The translations under genes were made by a program, and so were the position numbers. Shown here piece by piece: positions 13,006 to 22,421 of a stretch of DNA of 64,000 nt (its first letter is position 1; every line of letters starts with the position of its first letter). Below the pieces are notes generated by a model. It was not told the DNA's origin. It worked only from the letters and a program-made list of their open reading frames with translations, and did no database searches. Origin of the DNA: Bdellovibrio bacteriovorus HD100 (GTDB taxonomy: Bacteria; Bdellovibrionota; Bdellovibrionia; Bdellovibrionales; Bdellovibrionaceae); the NCBI RefSeq assembly GCF_000196175.1, contig NC_005363.1, positions 1 to 64,000 on the forward strand. Reading direction: 5' to 3'.

Positions 13006-13983
13006 ATGAAAAACTGGCTGACGATTGGACAATTTGCCAAAGCTTCGGGCCTTTCCCCCAGAGCCCTGCGCATTTATGAAGACATGAATCTGCTGGTGCC
13101 ACCACACCGCGGAGACAACGGTTATCGCTACTATCAGGAAAGCCAGCTTTCTGAAGCTGCTCGCCTGAAAGAGTTCAAAGATCTGGGATTCCTGCTGGAA
13201 GAAGTGAAAGCTCTTCTGCGGGCCGATCGAGATCTGGATAAATCAAGTCTGGTAAACTCACTCAGCCGTCGTCTGGATCTGGTGCGTGAGCAGTCGGATC
13301 AGCTGCAGGATCAGCGCCGACAGATTGAACAACTTCTTTCTTCTCTGAAGAACAACATAAAGCCCATCGCGGCTGACGAGAGGAGAGCAATCATGAGTTA
13401 TCAGGGAAATCCGGCCATTGTGGTCACAGGAATCCAAGGACTTCAGAAAACGGCCGAATATATTCAAAAGCATCTTCAGAATCGCAACATTCCCCTGCTG
13501 TTTTGGAGTGAGGAACTGGAACTTCCGGAATCTTATATTCTTGTTCTTCCTGAAGACAACCTCGGGGATAAAGGTGTGGAAAACCTGGCGCCCAATGTGA
13601 TTGTCTTAAATTCCGTGAGTGGTTCAGATGATGCGATTCAAGAAAAGTACCTGCGTCTTTATAACTTTGTGGGTTCTCACGTGACAACGGTGATTCATGC
13701 TGAAGATCAGGCACTATTGGATATTGTTTCCAACGAAAGAATCAGAGACACCTACTATCAGTACTATTCAAAAAACCGCGCTTTGGAGAAGCAGATCAAA
13801 AAAATTGGCGGTCTGGTTTGTTCCGGCAGTGAAATTTCGTTGTACGGATACAATCTGCAAAAAGAGACGGTGCATTTGAAGTTGGAGAGTCGTCTGGGGT
13901 TTACCGACGAGTTGGCTCTTTTAAGTTCGATCACGGCGGTGATGAAGCTGGGACTGCCGACAGAAAGTCTTTGTTTGAAATAA
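13006..13983 (+). CDS. MerR-family regulator with an unusual C-terminal domain
   Basis: The 325-residue protein begins with a MerR helix-turn-helix (LTIGQFAKASGLSPRALRIYE at about residues 4-24, then NGYRYY), followed by a coiled-coil dimerisation helix at about residues 75-115. The remaining ~190 residues are much longer than ordinary MerR effector domains. They show patterns reminiscent of Mur-ligase-type folds (VVTGIQGLQKTA; NVIVLNSVSG; TVIHAED). This is a weak resemblance seen by eye. I chose ATG 13006, five bases after AGAGG; a TTG at 12982 is less likely. A strong bidirectional terminator follows. Confidence 0.75.
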   Translation: MKNWLTIGQFAKASGLSPRALRIYEDMNLLVPPHRGDNGYRYYQESQLSEAARLKEFKDLGFLLEEVKALLRADRDLDKSSLVNSLSRRLDLVREQSDQLQDQRRQIEQLLSSLKNNIKPIAADERRAIMSYQGNPAIVVTGIQGLQKTAEYIQKHLQNRNIPLLFWSEELELPESYILVLPEDNLGDKGVENLAPNVIVLNSVSGSDDAIQEKYLRLYNFVGSHVTTVIHAEDQALLDIVSNERIRDTYYQYYSKNRALEKQIKKIGGLVCSGSEISLYGYNLQKETVHLKLESRLGFTDELALLSSITAVMKLGLPTESLCLK

Positions 13984-13985
13984 AA

Positions 13986-14017
13986 AAAGCCGGGTGATGA
14001 ACCCGGCTTTTAGTTTT
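13986..14017. terminator. Bidirectional intrinsic terminator
   Basis: The stem is AAAGCCGGGT / ACCCGGCTTT with a GATGA loop. It has a T-rich run on the plus side and an A run on the other side (U run in the minus transcript). It sits between the convergent MerR gene and the phosphomannomutase gene. Confidence 0.9.
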
Positions 14018-15384
14018 TAAAGATACTTGTTTACAATCGCTTCCACGCGGTTGCGGATCGCATCCAGGCCTGCCTGCGAGGAGGATTCGTAACGAACCAC
14101 CACCACCGGCTGTGTGTTGGAAGAGCGGCACAGCGCCCAGCCGTCAGCAAAGCTCAAGCGGATGCCATCAGTGAAGTCGACTTTATAGTCAGCACCCTCT
14201 TTAGCCGGGAAAGCTTCGATCATCTTTTCAACGATCAGAACCTTTTTCTCCTCGGTAGTGTCGATGCGGATTTCCGGAGTGTTGAAAGCCGGTGGCAAAC
14301 CTTCCAGCAATTGTGGAATGGTCTTGCCGGTTTTTGCCAGGATTTCCACCAAACGCAAAGCTGCGTAAGGAGCATCGTCATAACCGTGGTTGCGGTCGGC
14401 AAAGAACACGTGACCGGACATCTCGCCACCGAAAGGTGCTTTTTCAACTTTGATTTTTTCTTTCACCAAAGAGTGTCCGGTTTTCCACATGATCGGCTGA
14501 CCACCGTGTTTGGCAACATCGTGGTACAGGCGATCAGAACACTTCACGTCGCCAATGATCTTAGCCCCTTTTTGTTCAGCCAAAATCGCGCGGGAAATGA
14601 TCACCATCAATTCATCCCCGTAAACCATGCGGCCGGTGTGATCAACAACACCGATACGATCGGCATCGCCGTCAAAGCCGATACCGGCAACAGCACCCTC
14701 TTTCAGTACTTGCGCTTTCAGATCCACCAGGTTTTCTTCAACCGTTGGATCCGGGTGGTGATTCGGGAATGTGCCATCTGGCTGTTCAAACAAGATGGTT
14801 GGTTTCAAACCGCAGGCTTCAAACAGGCCGCGCACCACAGATCCGCCAGCACCGTTACCGCAGTCCAAAACAACTTTGGTGTCCTTGATGTGGCCGAATT
14901 CTTTAGCGTAACGTGCGTAGTACATTGGTTTGATGTCGAAGGATTCTTCAGAACCCTGACCGTCAATGAATTCGCCTTTTTGAATGATATGCAAAAGCTT
15001 CTGGATTTCGACGCCAAAGATGGTGCCTTTACCCACGGAAATTTTAAAGCCGTTGTACTCTGGAGGATTGTGCGAACCAGTGACCTGAACCGCGCCATCG
15101 ACTTTTAATTCAAATGTGGCAAAGTAACAAACCGGCGTGGTCACCAGACCCAGGTGGATAACCTTGGCGCCGGAATCCATCAGACCTTTTGCAAGATTCT
15201 TGATGATGGCCGGAGAGCTTTCACGCGCATCACAACCCAACGCCACGGTCGGATTAGTGATGTTCTTGTTTTGTTTCATGTAAACGACGTAAGCGCGACC
15301 CAGCAGGTAAGCAAAGTTGTCGTCGAACTGTCCGTTATAGACGCCGCGAATGTCGTATTCTCTAAAAATGACGGGTTGAAACAT
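14017..15384 (-). CDS. manB: Phosphomannomutase/phosphoglucomutase
   Basis: This enzyme interconverts hexose 6-phosphates and 1-phosphates (mannose or glucose) to feed nucleotide-sugar and envelope polysaccharide synthesis. The 455-residue protein is of the AlgC/ManB type. It has the phosphoserine loop TGSHNPPEYNG with S104, the magnesium loop DGDADRIG, the sugar-specificity loop GEMSGH and the phosphate-binding RSSNTQP. All four active-site loops are present. It starts with FREYDIRG, the family N-terminal motif. It lies 47 bases downstream of pdxA and may share its transcript. Confidence 0.92.
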   Translation of the reverse strand: MFQPVIFREYDIRGVYNGQFDDNFAYLLGRAYVVYMKQNKNITNPTVALGCDARESSPAIIKNLAKGLMDSGAKVIHLGLVTTPVCYFATFELKVDGAVQVTGSHNPPEYNGFKISVGKGTIFGVEIQKLLHIIQKGEFIDGQGSEESFDIKPMYYARYAKEFGHIKDTKVVLDCGNGAGGSVVRGLFEACGLKPTILFEQPDGTFPNHHPDPTVEENLVDLKAQVLKEGAVAGIGFDGDADRIGVVDHTGRMVYGDELMVIISRAILAEQKGAKIIGDVKCSDRLYHDVAKHGGQPIMWKTGHSLVKEKIKVEKAPFGGEMSGHVFFADRNHGYDDAPYAALRLVEILAKTGKTIPQLLEGLPPAFNTPEIRIDTTEEKKVLIVEKMIEAFPAKEGADYKVDFTDGIRLSFADGWALCRSSNTQPVVVVRYESSSQAGLDAIRNRVEAIVNKYL

Positions 15385-15431
15385 ATATCACCTCAATTAT
15401 TTCAAGGGCTTAGGCTTATAATTTCTGAGCT

Positions 15432-16382
15432 CTAGAGTCGAGCTAATTTTACCGCCCAGCGAACGGCATCAATCATCGAATGGGGGTTGGCTTTGTTCTT
15501 ACCAAAGATGTCCTTGGCAGTCCCATGGTCCACGCTGGTGCGAATAAACGGGATCCCCAGGGTCATATGCACGCCACTGTCCTGTCCGTGAATCATTTTA
15601 AACGGAATCAGGCCTTGATCGTGATACAGGCTCAAATAAACGGAGTATTTCTTCCAGTTTTGCGGGAAGAAAGCTGCGTCCGGAACCAGGGGTCCTTCAA
15701 ATGGAATCTTTTTCTCTTTGGCAAAACTTACAAGCTCGGGGAAGAACAAAAGCTCTTCCTGCCCGATCAGGCCGGCCTCGCCGGCATGGGGGTTCAGACC
15801 CAGAACACCGATGGGTTTTTTAGCCTGGGACGCGGGAAGTTTCTTTCTGAGCTCATTGGCGTTGAGAAGGGCTTCGGCCAGCACACTGAAACTTAAATGC
15901 TTGGTGATTTCTTTCACCGGCAGATGTGCGGTGGCCAAAACCACGTTGAACTTTTCACCGACAAAACCCATGTGCACATGTTTGGCGCCAGAAAGTCTTT
16001 TTAAAATGTCCGTGTGCCCAAGGTCTTTAAAGCCCGCCGCTTTGATTGAAGTTTTGGACAAGGGGGCTGTGGCCAGCGCGTGAATTTCTTTCTTCAGGCA
16101 GGCCTTGGCGCTTAATTCCACCCATTTCGCAGGTGCCAGGTCCGAGGCAATATCTATCAGGTAAGGACCTTCGATTTCCAGAGCCTGGGAAAGGTCATCC
16201 ACGGTGATGCGCTCGAATTTCTGATCAATCAGTTTCAAATACTTTTGTGAAGCGCTATCCGGGCGCCACAACAAAAACTGCACGCCCTTTTGCGGGCCCA
16301 GGTGATGCAGAGCCTTGGCAGTGACCTCAAAGCCAATGCCATCCACATCCCCGGTCGTAAGAGCGATTCGAAGTTTACTCAT
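15432..16382 (-). CDS. pdxA: 4-hydroxythreonine-4-phosphate dehydrogenase PdxA
   Basis: PdxA oxidises 4-phosphohydroxy-L-threonine in the DXP-dependent route to pyridoxal phosphate. The 316-residue protein shows the three metal-histidine segments of the family: DLGHTDILKRL, LNPHAGEAGLIGQEE and YHDQGLIPFK. It starts with ALTTGDVDGIG, close to the usual TxGDPxGIG. I chose ATG 16382 because it gives the family N terminus; upstream in-frame starts at 16406 (GTG) and 16403 (ATG) exist. It overlaps the preceding SurA-like gene by 8 bases. Confidence 0.9.
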   Translation of the reverse strand: MSKLRIALTTGDVDGIGFEVTAKALHHLGPQKGVQFLLWRPDSASQKYLKLIDQKFERITVDDLSQALEIEGPYLIDIASDLAPAKWVELSAKACLKKEIHALATAPLSKTSIKAAGFKDLGHTDILKRLSGAKHVHMGFVGEKFNVVLATAHLPVKEITKHLSFSVLAEALLNANELRKKLPASQAKKPIGVLGLNPHAGEAGLIGQEELLFFPELVSFAKEKKIPFEGPLVPDAAFFPQNWKKYSVYLSLYHDQGLIPFKMIHGQDSGVHMTLGIPFIRTSVDHGTAKDIFGKNKANPHSMIDAVRWAVKLARL

Positions 16383-17319
16383 TGATACGGATGAACGACT
16401 CATCACGTTTGGTTTGAAGCCAGTTTTTCAACTGACGTTTGAAGCTGTTTTCCAGAAGCTGCGCCTTGATTTTGTCTTTGGCGCGTTCAAACTTCGGATC
16501 GGTGGTCAGCTTTTTCCCGGTCAGTTTCACGATGTGGAAACCCATGCGGGATTTCACAATCGGAGTGGTCTCGTTCACTTTCAGGCTGGAAATAGCCTCT
16601 TCAATTTCCGGAAGAAATTCCCCAGATTTGAATGTGCCCAGAGCCCCGCCGGTGGAGAAATTGGGATCTTCACTGAACTGCTGCGCCAGGTTTTCAAAGT
16701 TTTCACCGCTGCGAAGTTTACCCAGCACGGTTTCAGCACGTTTGATGGACGCTTCCGCGCCGCCTTTTTTCGGGTTGAAGAAGATGTGGGACACCGAGAA
16801 CTCGTCAATGGACGGACGGTTGTTCGGATTTGTTTTCAGATACTCATTCAAAGCGTCTTCATCAGAAATGCGCAGTTTGGAAATGATCTCGGCATCCATC
16901 AAAGAGCGTTTTTCAATGCTGTCTTTCAGGAAGCGGCGGTAGTCATCCATGGAAACACCCTGCTGCTGGATCACTTTGGCCAGTTCCGCTTCGCTGACCT
17001 GGTTTTTGCGGGCCATTTCTTTCAGTTCGGATTCCACGCGGTCGTTGGTGACGGCCAGATTCAGACGTTTGATTTCAGACTGCAGAATCTTTTCGTTGAT
17101 CAGGTAATCCAGCTGCGCCTTGCGGTTTCCGATAAGGCTGGTGGCAGGTTTATCAAACAACAAAGACTCATCGACCATGCCCTGTTTTGGAATGCGTTTT
17201 ACAAGATCTTTGAAGTCAGATTCCAAAACCAGTTCGCTATTCACGATAGCCACAGTTTTTTCCACAATCTCGGCATGACTTGGTGTAGCCACTAGCAAAG
17301 CAAAAAGAAGATTAATCAT
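16375..17319 (-). CDS. SurA-like periplasmic peptidyl-prolyl isomerase
   Basis: The 314-residue protein has a signal peptide ending in SHA and a SurA N-terminal helical domain starting with VEKTVAIVNSELVLESDF, then one parvulin domain (SHIFFNP ... GGALGTF ... GFHIVKLTGKK). SurA proteins chaperone unfolded outer-membrane proteins across the periplasm. E. coli SurA has two parvulin domains; this one has a single domain. It overlaps the preceding parvulin lipoprotein gene by 8 bases and pdxA by 8 bases, in a three-parvulin cluster. Confidence 0.85.
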   Translation of the reverse strand: MINLLFALLVATPSHAEIVEKTVAIVNSELVLESDFKDLVKRIPKQGMVDESLLFDKPATSLIGNRKAQLDYLINEKILQSEIKRLNLAVTNDRVESELKEMARKNQVSEAELAKVIQQQGVSMDDYRRFLKDSIEKRSLMDAEIISKLRISDEDALNEYLKTNPNNRPSIDEFSVSHIFFNPKKGGAEASIKRAETVLGKLRSGENFENLAQQFSEDPNFSTGGALGTFKSGEFLPEIEEAISSLKVNETTPIVKSRMGFHIVKLTGKKLTTDPKFERAKDKIKAQLLENSFKRQLKNWLQTKRDESFIRINE

Positions 17320-18280
17320 TGGTTCCTCGTGTATCCACCTTGATGGAATTCATCAGTTCATAGTCCTTTAAGACTTTACTACTTCTGAGCTGGGCATCAA
17401 GCCATGCGACGTATTCCGCCTGCTCGCGTTGTGCGCGAAGCGCCCGGATAATCTGTGGTTTGACCTCTTCCAGGGACAATGTGGAAGCTGGGGCCTTTTT
17501 TTCCACCCGAATCAGATGGATTCCGAATGGACTTTTGATTGTTTGCACGCCGGAGCCGACATTAAACAGGGGATCAAAGTAGTCCACCGTGCCTTTTTCA
17601 ATCCAGCCGACAACCCCGCCCTGCTTGGCTTCAGGTGTGATGGAATACTTCCGGGCAAGCTCCGCAAAATCACCGGTTTTCAGATCGACTTTGATGGCGT
17701 CCGCTTTCGCATCCTCATCCACCACGATCTGGCGCAGGAACACACGTTCTTTGCGCTTGTAGCGGTCTTTGTTGTCCTCGTAGTAACGTTTGATCTCTTC
17801 TTCGGTGGGTGCTTTGACCTTTTCGTTGATCTTTTTAAAGACCTCGCGTTCGACCAGGGAATATCTCAGCTCTTCACGCCATTCCGAGAAAGACAGATTC
17901 TCCAAAGCCAGGGCTCGGCGGAAGGAAAGATCATCCGGATAGTTCGCGCGCAGTTTGTCGACTTCTTTATCCAGGGTGTTTTCCGAGATCACGATACTTT
18001 GCGCCCGTGCCCAGTCCAGCGTCAGGCTTTTCACCAGGAAGTCGCGCAGAATTTCTTCTTTGATGCGATGGATGTTGTTGGGATCCTTCGCGGCCAGGGC
18101 GTCGAAATTTCTAAGCCTTCGTGCCAGCTGGTTGGCAAACTGCTTGGAGGTCAGAACGTGATCGTTCACCTTCTCCACAGGTTTGGTGGAGAGTTTTTGA
18201 TAACTTGATGGACATCCCGCCAAAGCGAGGCTCATAAAAATAAAAAGCCCCGTCAGTGCGGGGCTCTTTGAAAATTTCAT
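17312..18280 (-). CDS. Parvulin-type peptidyl-prolyl isomerase, lipoprotein
   Basis: The 322-residue protein has a lipoprotein signal peptide with lipobox LAGC, so it is lipid-anchored in the envelope. The N-terminal half is the SurA/PrsA helical domain, and the parvulin domain follows (FLRQIVVDEDAK ... QGGVVGWIEKG ... FGIHLIRVEKK). It resembles PrsA-type foldases. The first codons contain a sequence that is also a textbook intrinsic-terminator hairpin (18233-18266). It begins 12 bases after the stop of the upstream parvulin gene. Confidence 0.85.
   Translation of the reverse strand: MKFSKSPALTGLFIFMSLALAGCPSSYQKLSTKPVEKVNDHVLTSKQFANQLARRLRNFDALAAKDPNNIHRIKEEILRDFLVKSLTLDWARAQSIVISENTLDKEVDKLRANYPDDLSFRRALALENLSFSEWREELRYSLVEREVFKKINEKVKAPTEEEIKRYYEDNKDRYKRKERVFLRQIVVDEDAKADAIKVDLKTGDFAELARKYSITPEAKQGGVVGWIEKGTVDYFDPLFNVGSGVQTIKSPFGIHLIRVEKKAPASTLSLEEVKPQIIRALRAQREQAEYVAWLDAQLRSSKVLKDYELMNSIKVDTRGTND
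18233..18266 (-). terminator. Intrinsic-terminator hairpin inside a signal-peptide coding region
   Basis: Read on the minus strand, GCCCCG, a CACTGA loop and CGGGGC are followed by TTTTTATTTTTATG. The hairpin begins about 30 bases after the stop of the upstream parvulin gene and lies within codons about 5-16 of the next gene. The structure is seen directly; its activity is not known. It could act as an attenuator that sets the ratio of the two foldases. Confidence 0.7.
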
Positions 18281-18292
18281 CGGATCAAATCC

Positions 18293-19102
18293 TTATTTAA
18301 GAAGACCTTTGTTTTCTTTGATCGGATAAGACTTCTTCATTCTTTCGAAGTAGTCGTTAAAGACCTGTTTTCTTTTTTCATCGAAAACGGCCGCTCTGAT
18401 CTGGCGTTTGTTCGCGTTCTCAAAGCTTCTGCGACCGGTCAGTTTAATAACGTGGAAGCCAAACTGAGTTTCGATAAGCCCCGTAATCTCACCGACCTTC
18501 ATGTTGACCACCGCTTCGTAATAATTCGGAACCAGTGTCACGCGGGATTGCCAGCCGATATCGCCGCCAACCTGCTTGGAAAGAGCATCGTCAGAGTAAA
18601 GCTTCACCAGCTCTTCAAATGGTCTTTTGCTCTTTTTAACCTCTTCGTAGATTTCTGTCGCACGTTTTTTTGCTTCAGCCACCTGCGCCGGAGTCGCCCC
18701 TGCTTTAAACTCAATCAGGATGTGGCTGGTGCGAAGTTCAGGATTCTTGGCATACCAGGCTTTCATTTCAGCATCGGAAACCTGGATCTTCTGAACGCGC
18801 TGACCAATGTCTTTTTCCAGAAGGGCTTTGTACATCTCCTGGTTGAAACGGTCTTGAACGATAGGGTCTTTTTGCAGATTGCGCTTTTCAGCCTCCTGAA
18901 CACCCATTTCGTAACGAACCAGGTCTTCCAGGAACTGCTCTTTGGTTGGCGGGTTGATCGTCTGAGACTTCACTTCGTTGTACTTTTTATTGAAGTCTTC
19001 AAGCGTGATAGTTTTTTTACCCACCTGAGCCACGACGTCCGTGGATTTCTGTGCAAAAGCGGTCGCAGAGATGAGCAACAAGATGCTGATTACAAGTTTC
19101 AT
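18293..19102 (-). CDS. PpiC/PrsA-type periplasmic peptidyl-prolyl isomerase
   Basis: The 269-residue protein has a short signal peptide ending AFAQ, an N-terminal helical segment, and a parvulin domain with RTSHILIEF, VGGDIGWQSR and FGFHVIKLTGRR, all standard PPIC motifs. It is predicted to be a soluble periplasmic foldase. It is the first of three parvulin genes in a row on the minus strand. The acyltransferase gene upstream ends 47 bases before it. Confidence 0.88.
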   Translation of the reverse strand: MKLVISILLLISATAFAQKSTDVVAQVGKKTITLEDFNKKYNEVKSQTINPPTKEQFLEDLVRYEMGVQEAEKRNLQKDPIVQDRFNQEMYKALLEKDIGQRVQKIQVSDAEMKAWYAKNPELRTSHILIEFKAGATPAQVAEAKKRATEIYEEVKKSKRPFEELVKLYSDDALSKQVGGDIGWQSRVTLVPNYYEAVVNMKVGEITGLIETQFGFHVIKLTGRRSFENANKRQIRAAVFDEKRKQVFNDYFERMKKSYPIKENKGLLK

Positions 19103-19149
19103 GCTTCAAAAGTCCCTTTAAAAAGTTGAATGAGAACTATGCTAAAACG

Positions 19150-19815
19150 CTAGCACTGGGCATCATTATCCGCAATGAATTTAAGAGCTTGCTGCCTAGC
19201 TTGGTGCAAAAGAGCCTCTAACTCTAGAGCAAGGTCTGGGTTTCTTGGATCGATCTCTTTGCTCACTGGAGCCATCGGTCCCACCCAGTAAATGATCACT
19301 TTGGCGAAGGGTTTTGGCAGGAAGGTTTTATTCCATGATTTGGGGAAATGAATCGCACGATCACACGCCACACCCGCGGCGTAAATCGGACCGTGAATCA
19401 TGCGTGAAAGTTCAAACACACCGGGTTTGACTTTGTGTAACGGGCCTTTTGGACCATCCACAGCAAAGCTGCAATTTCCCCCGTCTTTTACCAAACGCAA
19501 AAGACCTTTCAGGGCTTGCACGCCACCGCGTGTGGAAGACCCACGACTGGTTTTTGCCCCCAGCCATTTCAGCACGGTCGCCATCAACTCGCCGTCTTTG
19601 GATTGTGAAGCGATGGTGGCGATACGGTATCTTTTGACGATGGATAAAAGAGCGAGCTCATCTCCGTGAAAATGCGCGAGCACCACCGGAGATGGAGTTG
19701 CGGAATCAACAGATTGTTTCAGGGAATCAGGCTCGATAAGCCGAACCCTCCATGTCCATGAGAGGGTTCGGTAGAAGACGAAAACAATAATCGGAAGAAT
19801 ATACTTTCTAAACAC
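19150..19815 (-). CDS. DUF374 lysophospholipid acyltransferase-like protein
   Basis: The 221-residue protein starts with a hydrophobic membrane segment and has the DUF374 pattern: HFHGDELALL (the H-x4-D-like motif at about residue 49), the central STRGG and VDGPKGP. DUF374 proteins belong to the LPLAT family and are thought to acylate lipid or lipid A precursors at the inner membrane. It begins 2 bases after the etfA stop, so it is probably part of the etf transcript. Confidence 0.8.
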   Translation of the reverse strand: MFRKYILPIIVFVFYRTLSWTWRVRLIEPDSLKQSVDSATPSPVVLAHFHGDELALLSIVKRYRIATIASQSKDGELMATVLKWLGAKTSRGSSTRGGVQALKGLLRLVKDGGNCSFAVDGPKGPLHKVKPGVFELSRMIHGPIYAAGVACDRAIHFPKSWNKTFLPKPFAKVIIYWVGPMAPVSKEIDPRNPDLALELEALLHQARQQALKFIADNDAQC

Positions 19816-19817
19816 GA

Positions 19818-20786
19818 TTAGTGGTGAAGAGCTTTTTTGAACTCTTCTGTCAGTTTCGGAACGATATCCAAAGCGTCACCCACGATGCCGTAGGTCGCTT
19901 TTTGGAAGATCGGCGCGTTGGCGTCACTATTGATTGCCACGATCACTTTGGATCCGCTCATACCAGCCAAGTGCTGGATAGCGCCGGAGATACCCACCGC
20001 GATGTACAAAGTCGGAGCCACTGTTTTACCAGTTTGACCCACCTGCATGCCGTGACCAACCCAGCCCGCATCAACAACCGCACGGGAAGCACCCACTGTG
20101 GCACCCAAAACGTCTGCAAGATCATTCAAAATCTTGAAGTTGGCCGCTTCTTTCAGACCACGACCACCGCTGACAACGATGTTAGCTTCAGTCAGATCCA
20201 ATTTTTCGGAAGCACCCTTCACGATTTCTTTGATCAAGGTTTTCAGGTCCGCCGCTGCAGCCGCGTGTTCAACCACGTTTGCAGTTTTGGAAGTGTCCGC
20301 GGCTGCCACTGGAAGTTGATTGGCGCGCATCAAAACGATTTTAACGGCGCTGTTTTCAAAGTTCACCGTCGCAAAACATTTGCCGGAGTACATTGGTTTA
20401 ACCGCAGTCACGTTGTCGCCAGAAATAGTCAAAGTCGTGCAATCACTTGCCACACCCACGCCCAAACGAGCCGCCACGCGAGGGAAAAGATCCTTACCGG
20501 TGGAGGACGCAGAGGCCAGAATGATAGTCGGCTGAACTTTGCCGATGATCGCTGCGATATTCGCAGTGAAAGCCTCTGGATTGTAGGCATCCAAAGAAGC
20601 GTCTTTCACAACGTGAACTTCAGAAGCCCCGTTGTGACCCAAAGCTGCCGTCACATCACCTGCGTGAGAACCGAAAGCCACTGCAACCACTGTGTTGCCG
20701 GAAGCCGCTGCTGCCTGAAGAAGCTCTTGAGAGCTGCGTTTTAGTTTACCATTTGTGTGTTCAGCAAAAACTAGAATTTTACCCAT
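19818..20786 (-). CDS. etfA: Electron transfer flavoprotein alpha subunit
   Basis: EtfA binds FAD and, with EtfB, passes electrons from acyl-CoA and other dehydrogenases to the quinone pool. The 322-residue protein has the FAD-domain sequence [20 protein letters not shown], followed by [16 protein letters not shown] and [11 protein letters not shown], which are the strongest conserved blocks in the family. It lies 10 bases downstream of etfB. Predatory growth on prey lipids would make this route important; that is an inference. Confidence 0.96.
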   Translation of the reverse strand: MGKILVFAEHTNGKLKRSSQELLQAAAASGNTVVAVAFGSHAGDVTAALGHNGASEVHVVKDASLDAYNPEAFTANIAAIIGKVQPTIILASASSTGKDLFPRVAARLGVGVASDCTTLTISGDNVTAVKPMYSGKCFATVNFENSAVKIVLMRANQLPVAAADTSKTANVVEHAAAAADLKTLIKEIVKGASEKLDLTEANIVVSGGRGLKEAANFKILNDLADVLGATVGASRAVVDAGWVGHGMQVGQTGKTVAPTLYIAVGISGAIQHLAGMSGSKVIVAINSDANAPIFQKATYGIVGDALDIVPKLTEEFKKALHH

Positions 20787-20796
20787 GTCTTAATCC

Positions 20797-21570
20797 TTAC
20801 AGAACCTTCGCTTCATCGCGAAGAAGTTTAACCAGCTCGGACGCTTGTGCAGAAGCATCGCCAGAAAGCATTTTTACAGCTGGTTTATCAGCCGGAAGAG
20901 CAAAGCCGGAGTATTTGATTTTGATGTCAGAAGCCGGGATGTTCAAAGAAGCGAATTCGATTTCTTTGATCACTTTCTTTTTGGCTTTCATGATGCCTGG
21001 AAGACTTGCGTAACGAGGCATGTTCAAACCCTTGTTCGCCGCCACAACCGCCGGAGTCATCATTTGCACAACTTCTTTCGCGCCACCTTCGATATCGCGC
21101 TCAACCACAACGTTTTCGCCATTGAAATTGAATTTCGATACCACTGTGGTGTGAGGAACGTTCAGGAATTCAGCCATCATCTGGCTGACAGAGGAAGCAT
21201 TGTCATCAATTGCAAGTTTGCCGGAGAAGATGACTTTTGCGCCGCCTTCAGCTTTGATCACTTCAGCCAAAGCTTTTGCCGTGGCAAAGTTGTCCAGGCC
21301 TTCGCCGTTCACCACGATCGCTTCGTCAGCGCCCATAGCCAAAGCCGTACGCAAGGATTCAACGACACGAGCCTTTGGTCCAACAGACAGAACCCATACT
21401 TGGGATCCCGGATTTGCATCGCGAAGCTTGTTGGCTTCCTCAACTGCATATTCGTCATAAGGGTTCATAACCCATTTAATACCCGCCGTGTCGATACCAG
21501 TCTGGTCGGGAGAGATCTTAATCTTTGTTTCGGTGTCAGGCACCTGCTTGATACACACAAAAATCTTCAT
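20797..21570 (-). CDS. etfB: Electron transfer flavoprotein beta subunit
   Basis: EtfB is the AMP-binding partner of EtfA. The 257-residue protein starts MKIFVCIKQVPDTE and carries the conserved blocks MNPYDEYAVEEA, ALAMGADEAIVV and SGKLAIDDNASSV. It is the first gene of the minus-strand transcript and diverges from sdhCAB. The 180 bases between etfB and sdhC must hold promoters in both directions. Confidence 0.96.
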   Translation of the reverse strand: MKIFVCIKQVPDTETKIKISPDQTGIDTAGIKWVMNPYDEYAVEEANKLRDANPGSQVWVLSVGPKARVVESLRTALAMGADEAIVVNGEGLDNFATAKALAEVIKAEGGAKVIFSGKLAIDDNASSVSQMMAEFLNVPHTTVVSKFNFNGENVVVERDIEGGAKEVVQMMTPAVVAANKGLNMPRYASLPGIMKAKKKVIKEIEFASLNIPASDIKIKYSGFALPADKPAVKMLSGDASAQASELVKLLRDEAKVL

Positions 21571-21750
21571 GTTTTACCCCGTTTTTGAGAGGGTTTCGTT
21601 CTATCCCAAGTCCAGGAAAGGCAAAACTAAATTGTATATTTAACGTGTCGCGAAACATGACGGGGGACATGGACAAAAAGCTGCACCCGGGAGTAAAGTA
21701 ACTGGAAACTTATTGAGAAAATACACACCAAAAACAAGGGGTTCTACACC

Positions 21751-22410
21751 ATGTCTGGATTTCTCGGATCTACGGTCGGGAAAAAGTACCTAATGGGAAT
21801 CACCGGTTTAGTCTGGGCGGGATTTGTTCTCGCACACATGGCCGGCAATCTACTCATCTTTGTCAGTAACGATGCCTACAATGCTTACGGACACGCACTG
21901 ACAAGCGGAAACATCATCTACGTCGCGGAAGCCGTTCTGGTTCTGGCGTTGATCGTGCACGTTTTCTGCGCCCTCAGCCTCACGAAGAACAATCGTGAAG
22001 CCAAACAACAGCGTTATGCTGTTGCTGCGGGTGGAAAGAAGAAAGTCACTCTGGCCTCTCGTACCATGGCGGTTCAGGGCAGTTTGATTCTGGTCTTCAT
22101 CATCCTTCACCTGATCACTTTCAAATACGGCACGCACTATGAAACCACCGTCAATGGTGTGGTGATGCGTGACTTGGCGAAACTGATGTTTGAAGTCTTC
22201 CAGAGTCCGGCTTACATCGCATGGTATGTGGTGTGTCTGGTTCTTCTGGGCTTCCATCTAAGTCACGGTGTCGGCTCCACATTCCAGTCTTTGGGTCTGA
22301 TGGAAGGCACATACAGAAACACGTGGAAAAAACTCAGCTACGGTTATGCCGTGGTTGTGGCTGCGGGTTTCATCGCTCAACCTGTTTACATTTTCCTTGT
22401 CGGTAACTAA
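21751..22410 (+). CDS. sdhC: Succinate dehydrogenase/fumarate reductase cytochrome b subunit
   Basis: The 219-residue protein has five hydrophobic segments and histidines spaced along them (for example LAHMAGN and FHLSHGVGS), as expected for the di-heme cytochrome b558 type of membrane anchor. It is fused-type, so no separate sdhD is needed. AAGGGG precedes the start. It anchors SdhA and SdhB in the inner membrane and passes electrons to quinone. Confidence 0.93.
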   Translation: MSGFLGSTVGKKYLMGITGLVWAGFVLAHMAGNLLIFVSNDAYNAYGHALTSGNIIYVAEAVLVLALIVHVFCALSLTKNNREAKQQRYAVAAGGKKKVTLASRTMAVQGSLILVFIILHLITFKYGTHYETTVNGVVMRDLAKLMFEVFQSPAYIAWYVVCLVLLGFHLSHGVGSTFQSLGLMEGTYRNTWKKLSYGYAVVVAAGFIAQPVYIFLVGN

Positions 22411-22421
22411 GGGGACAACAC

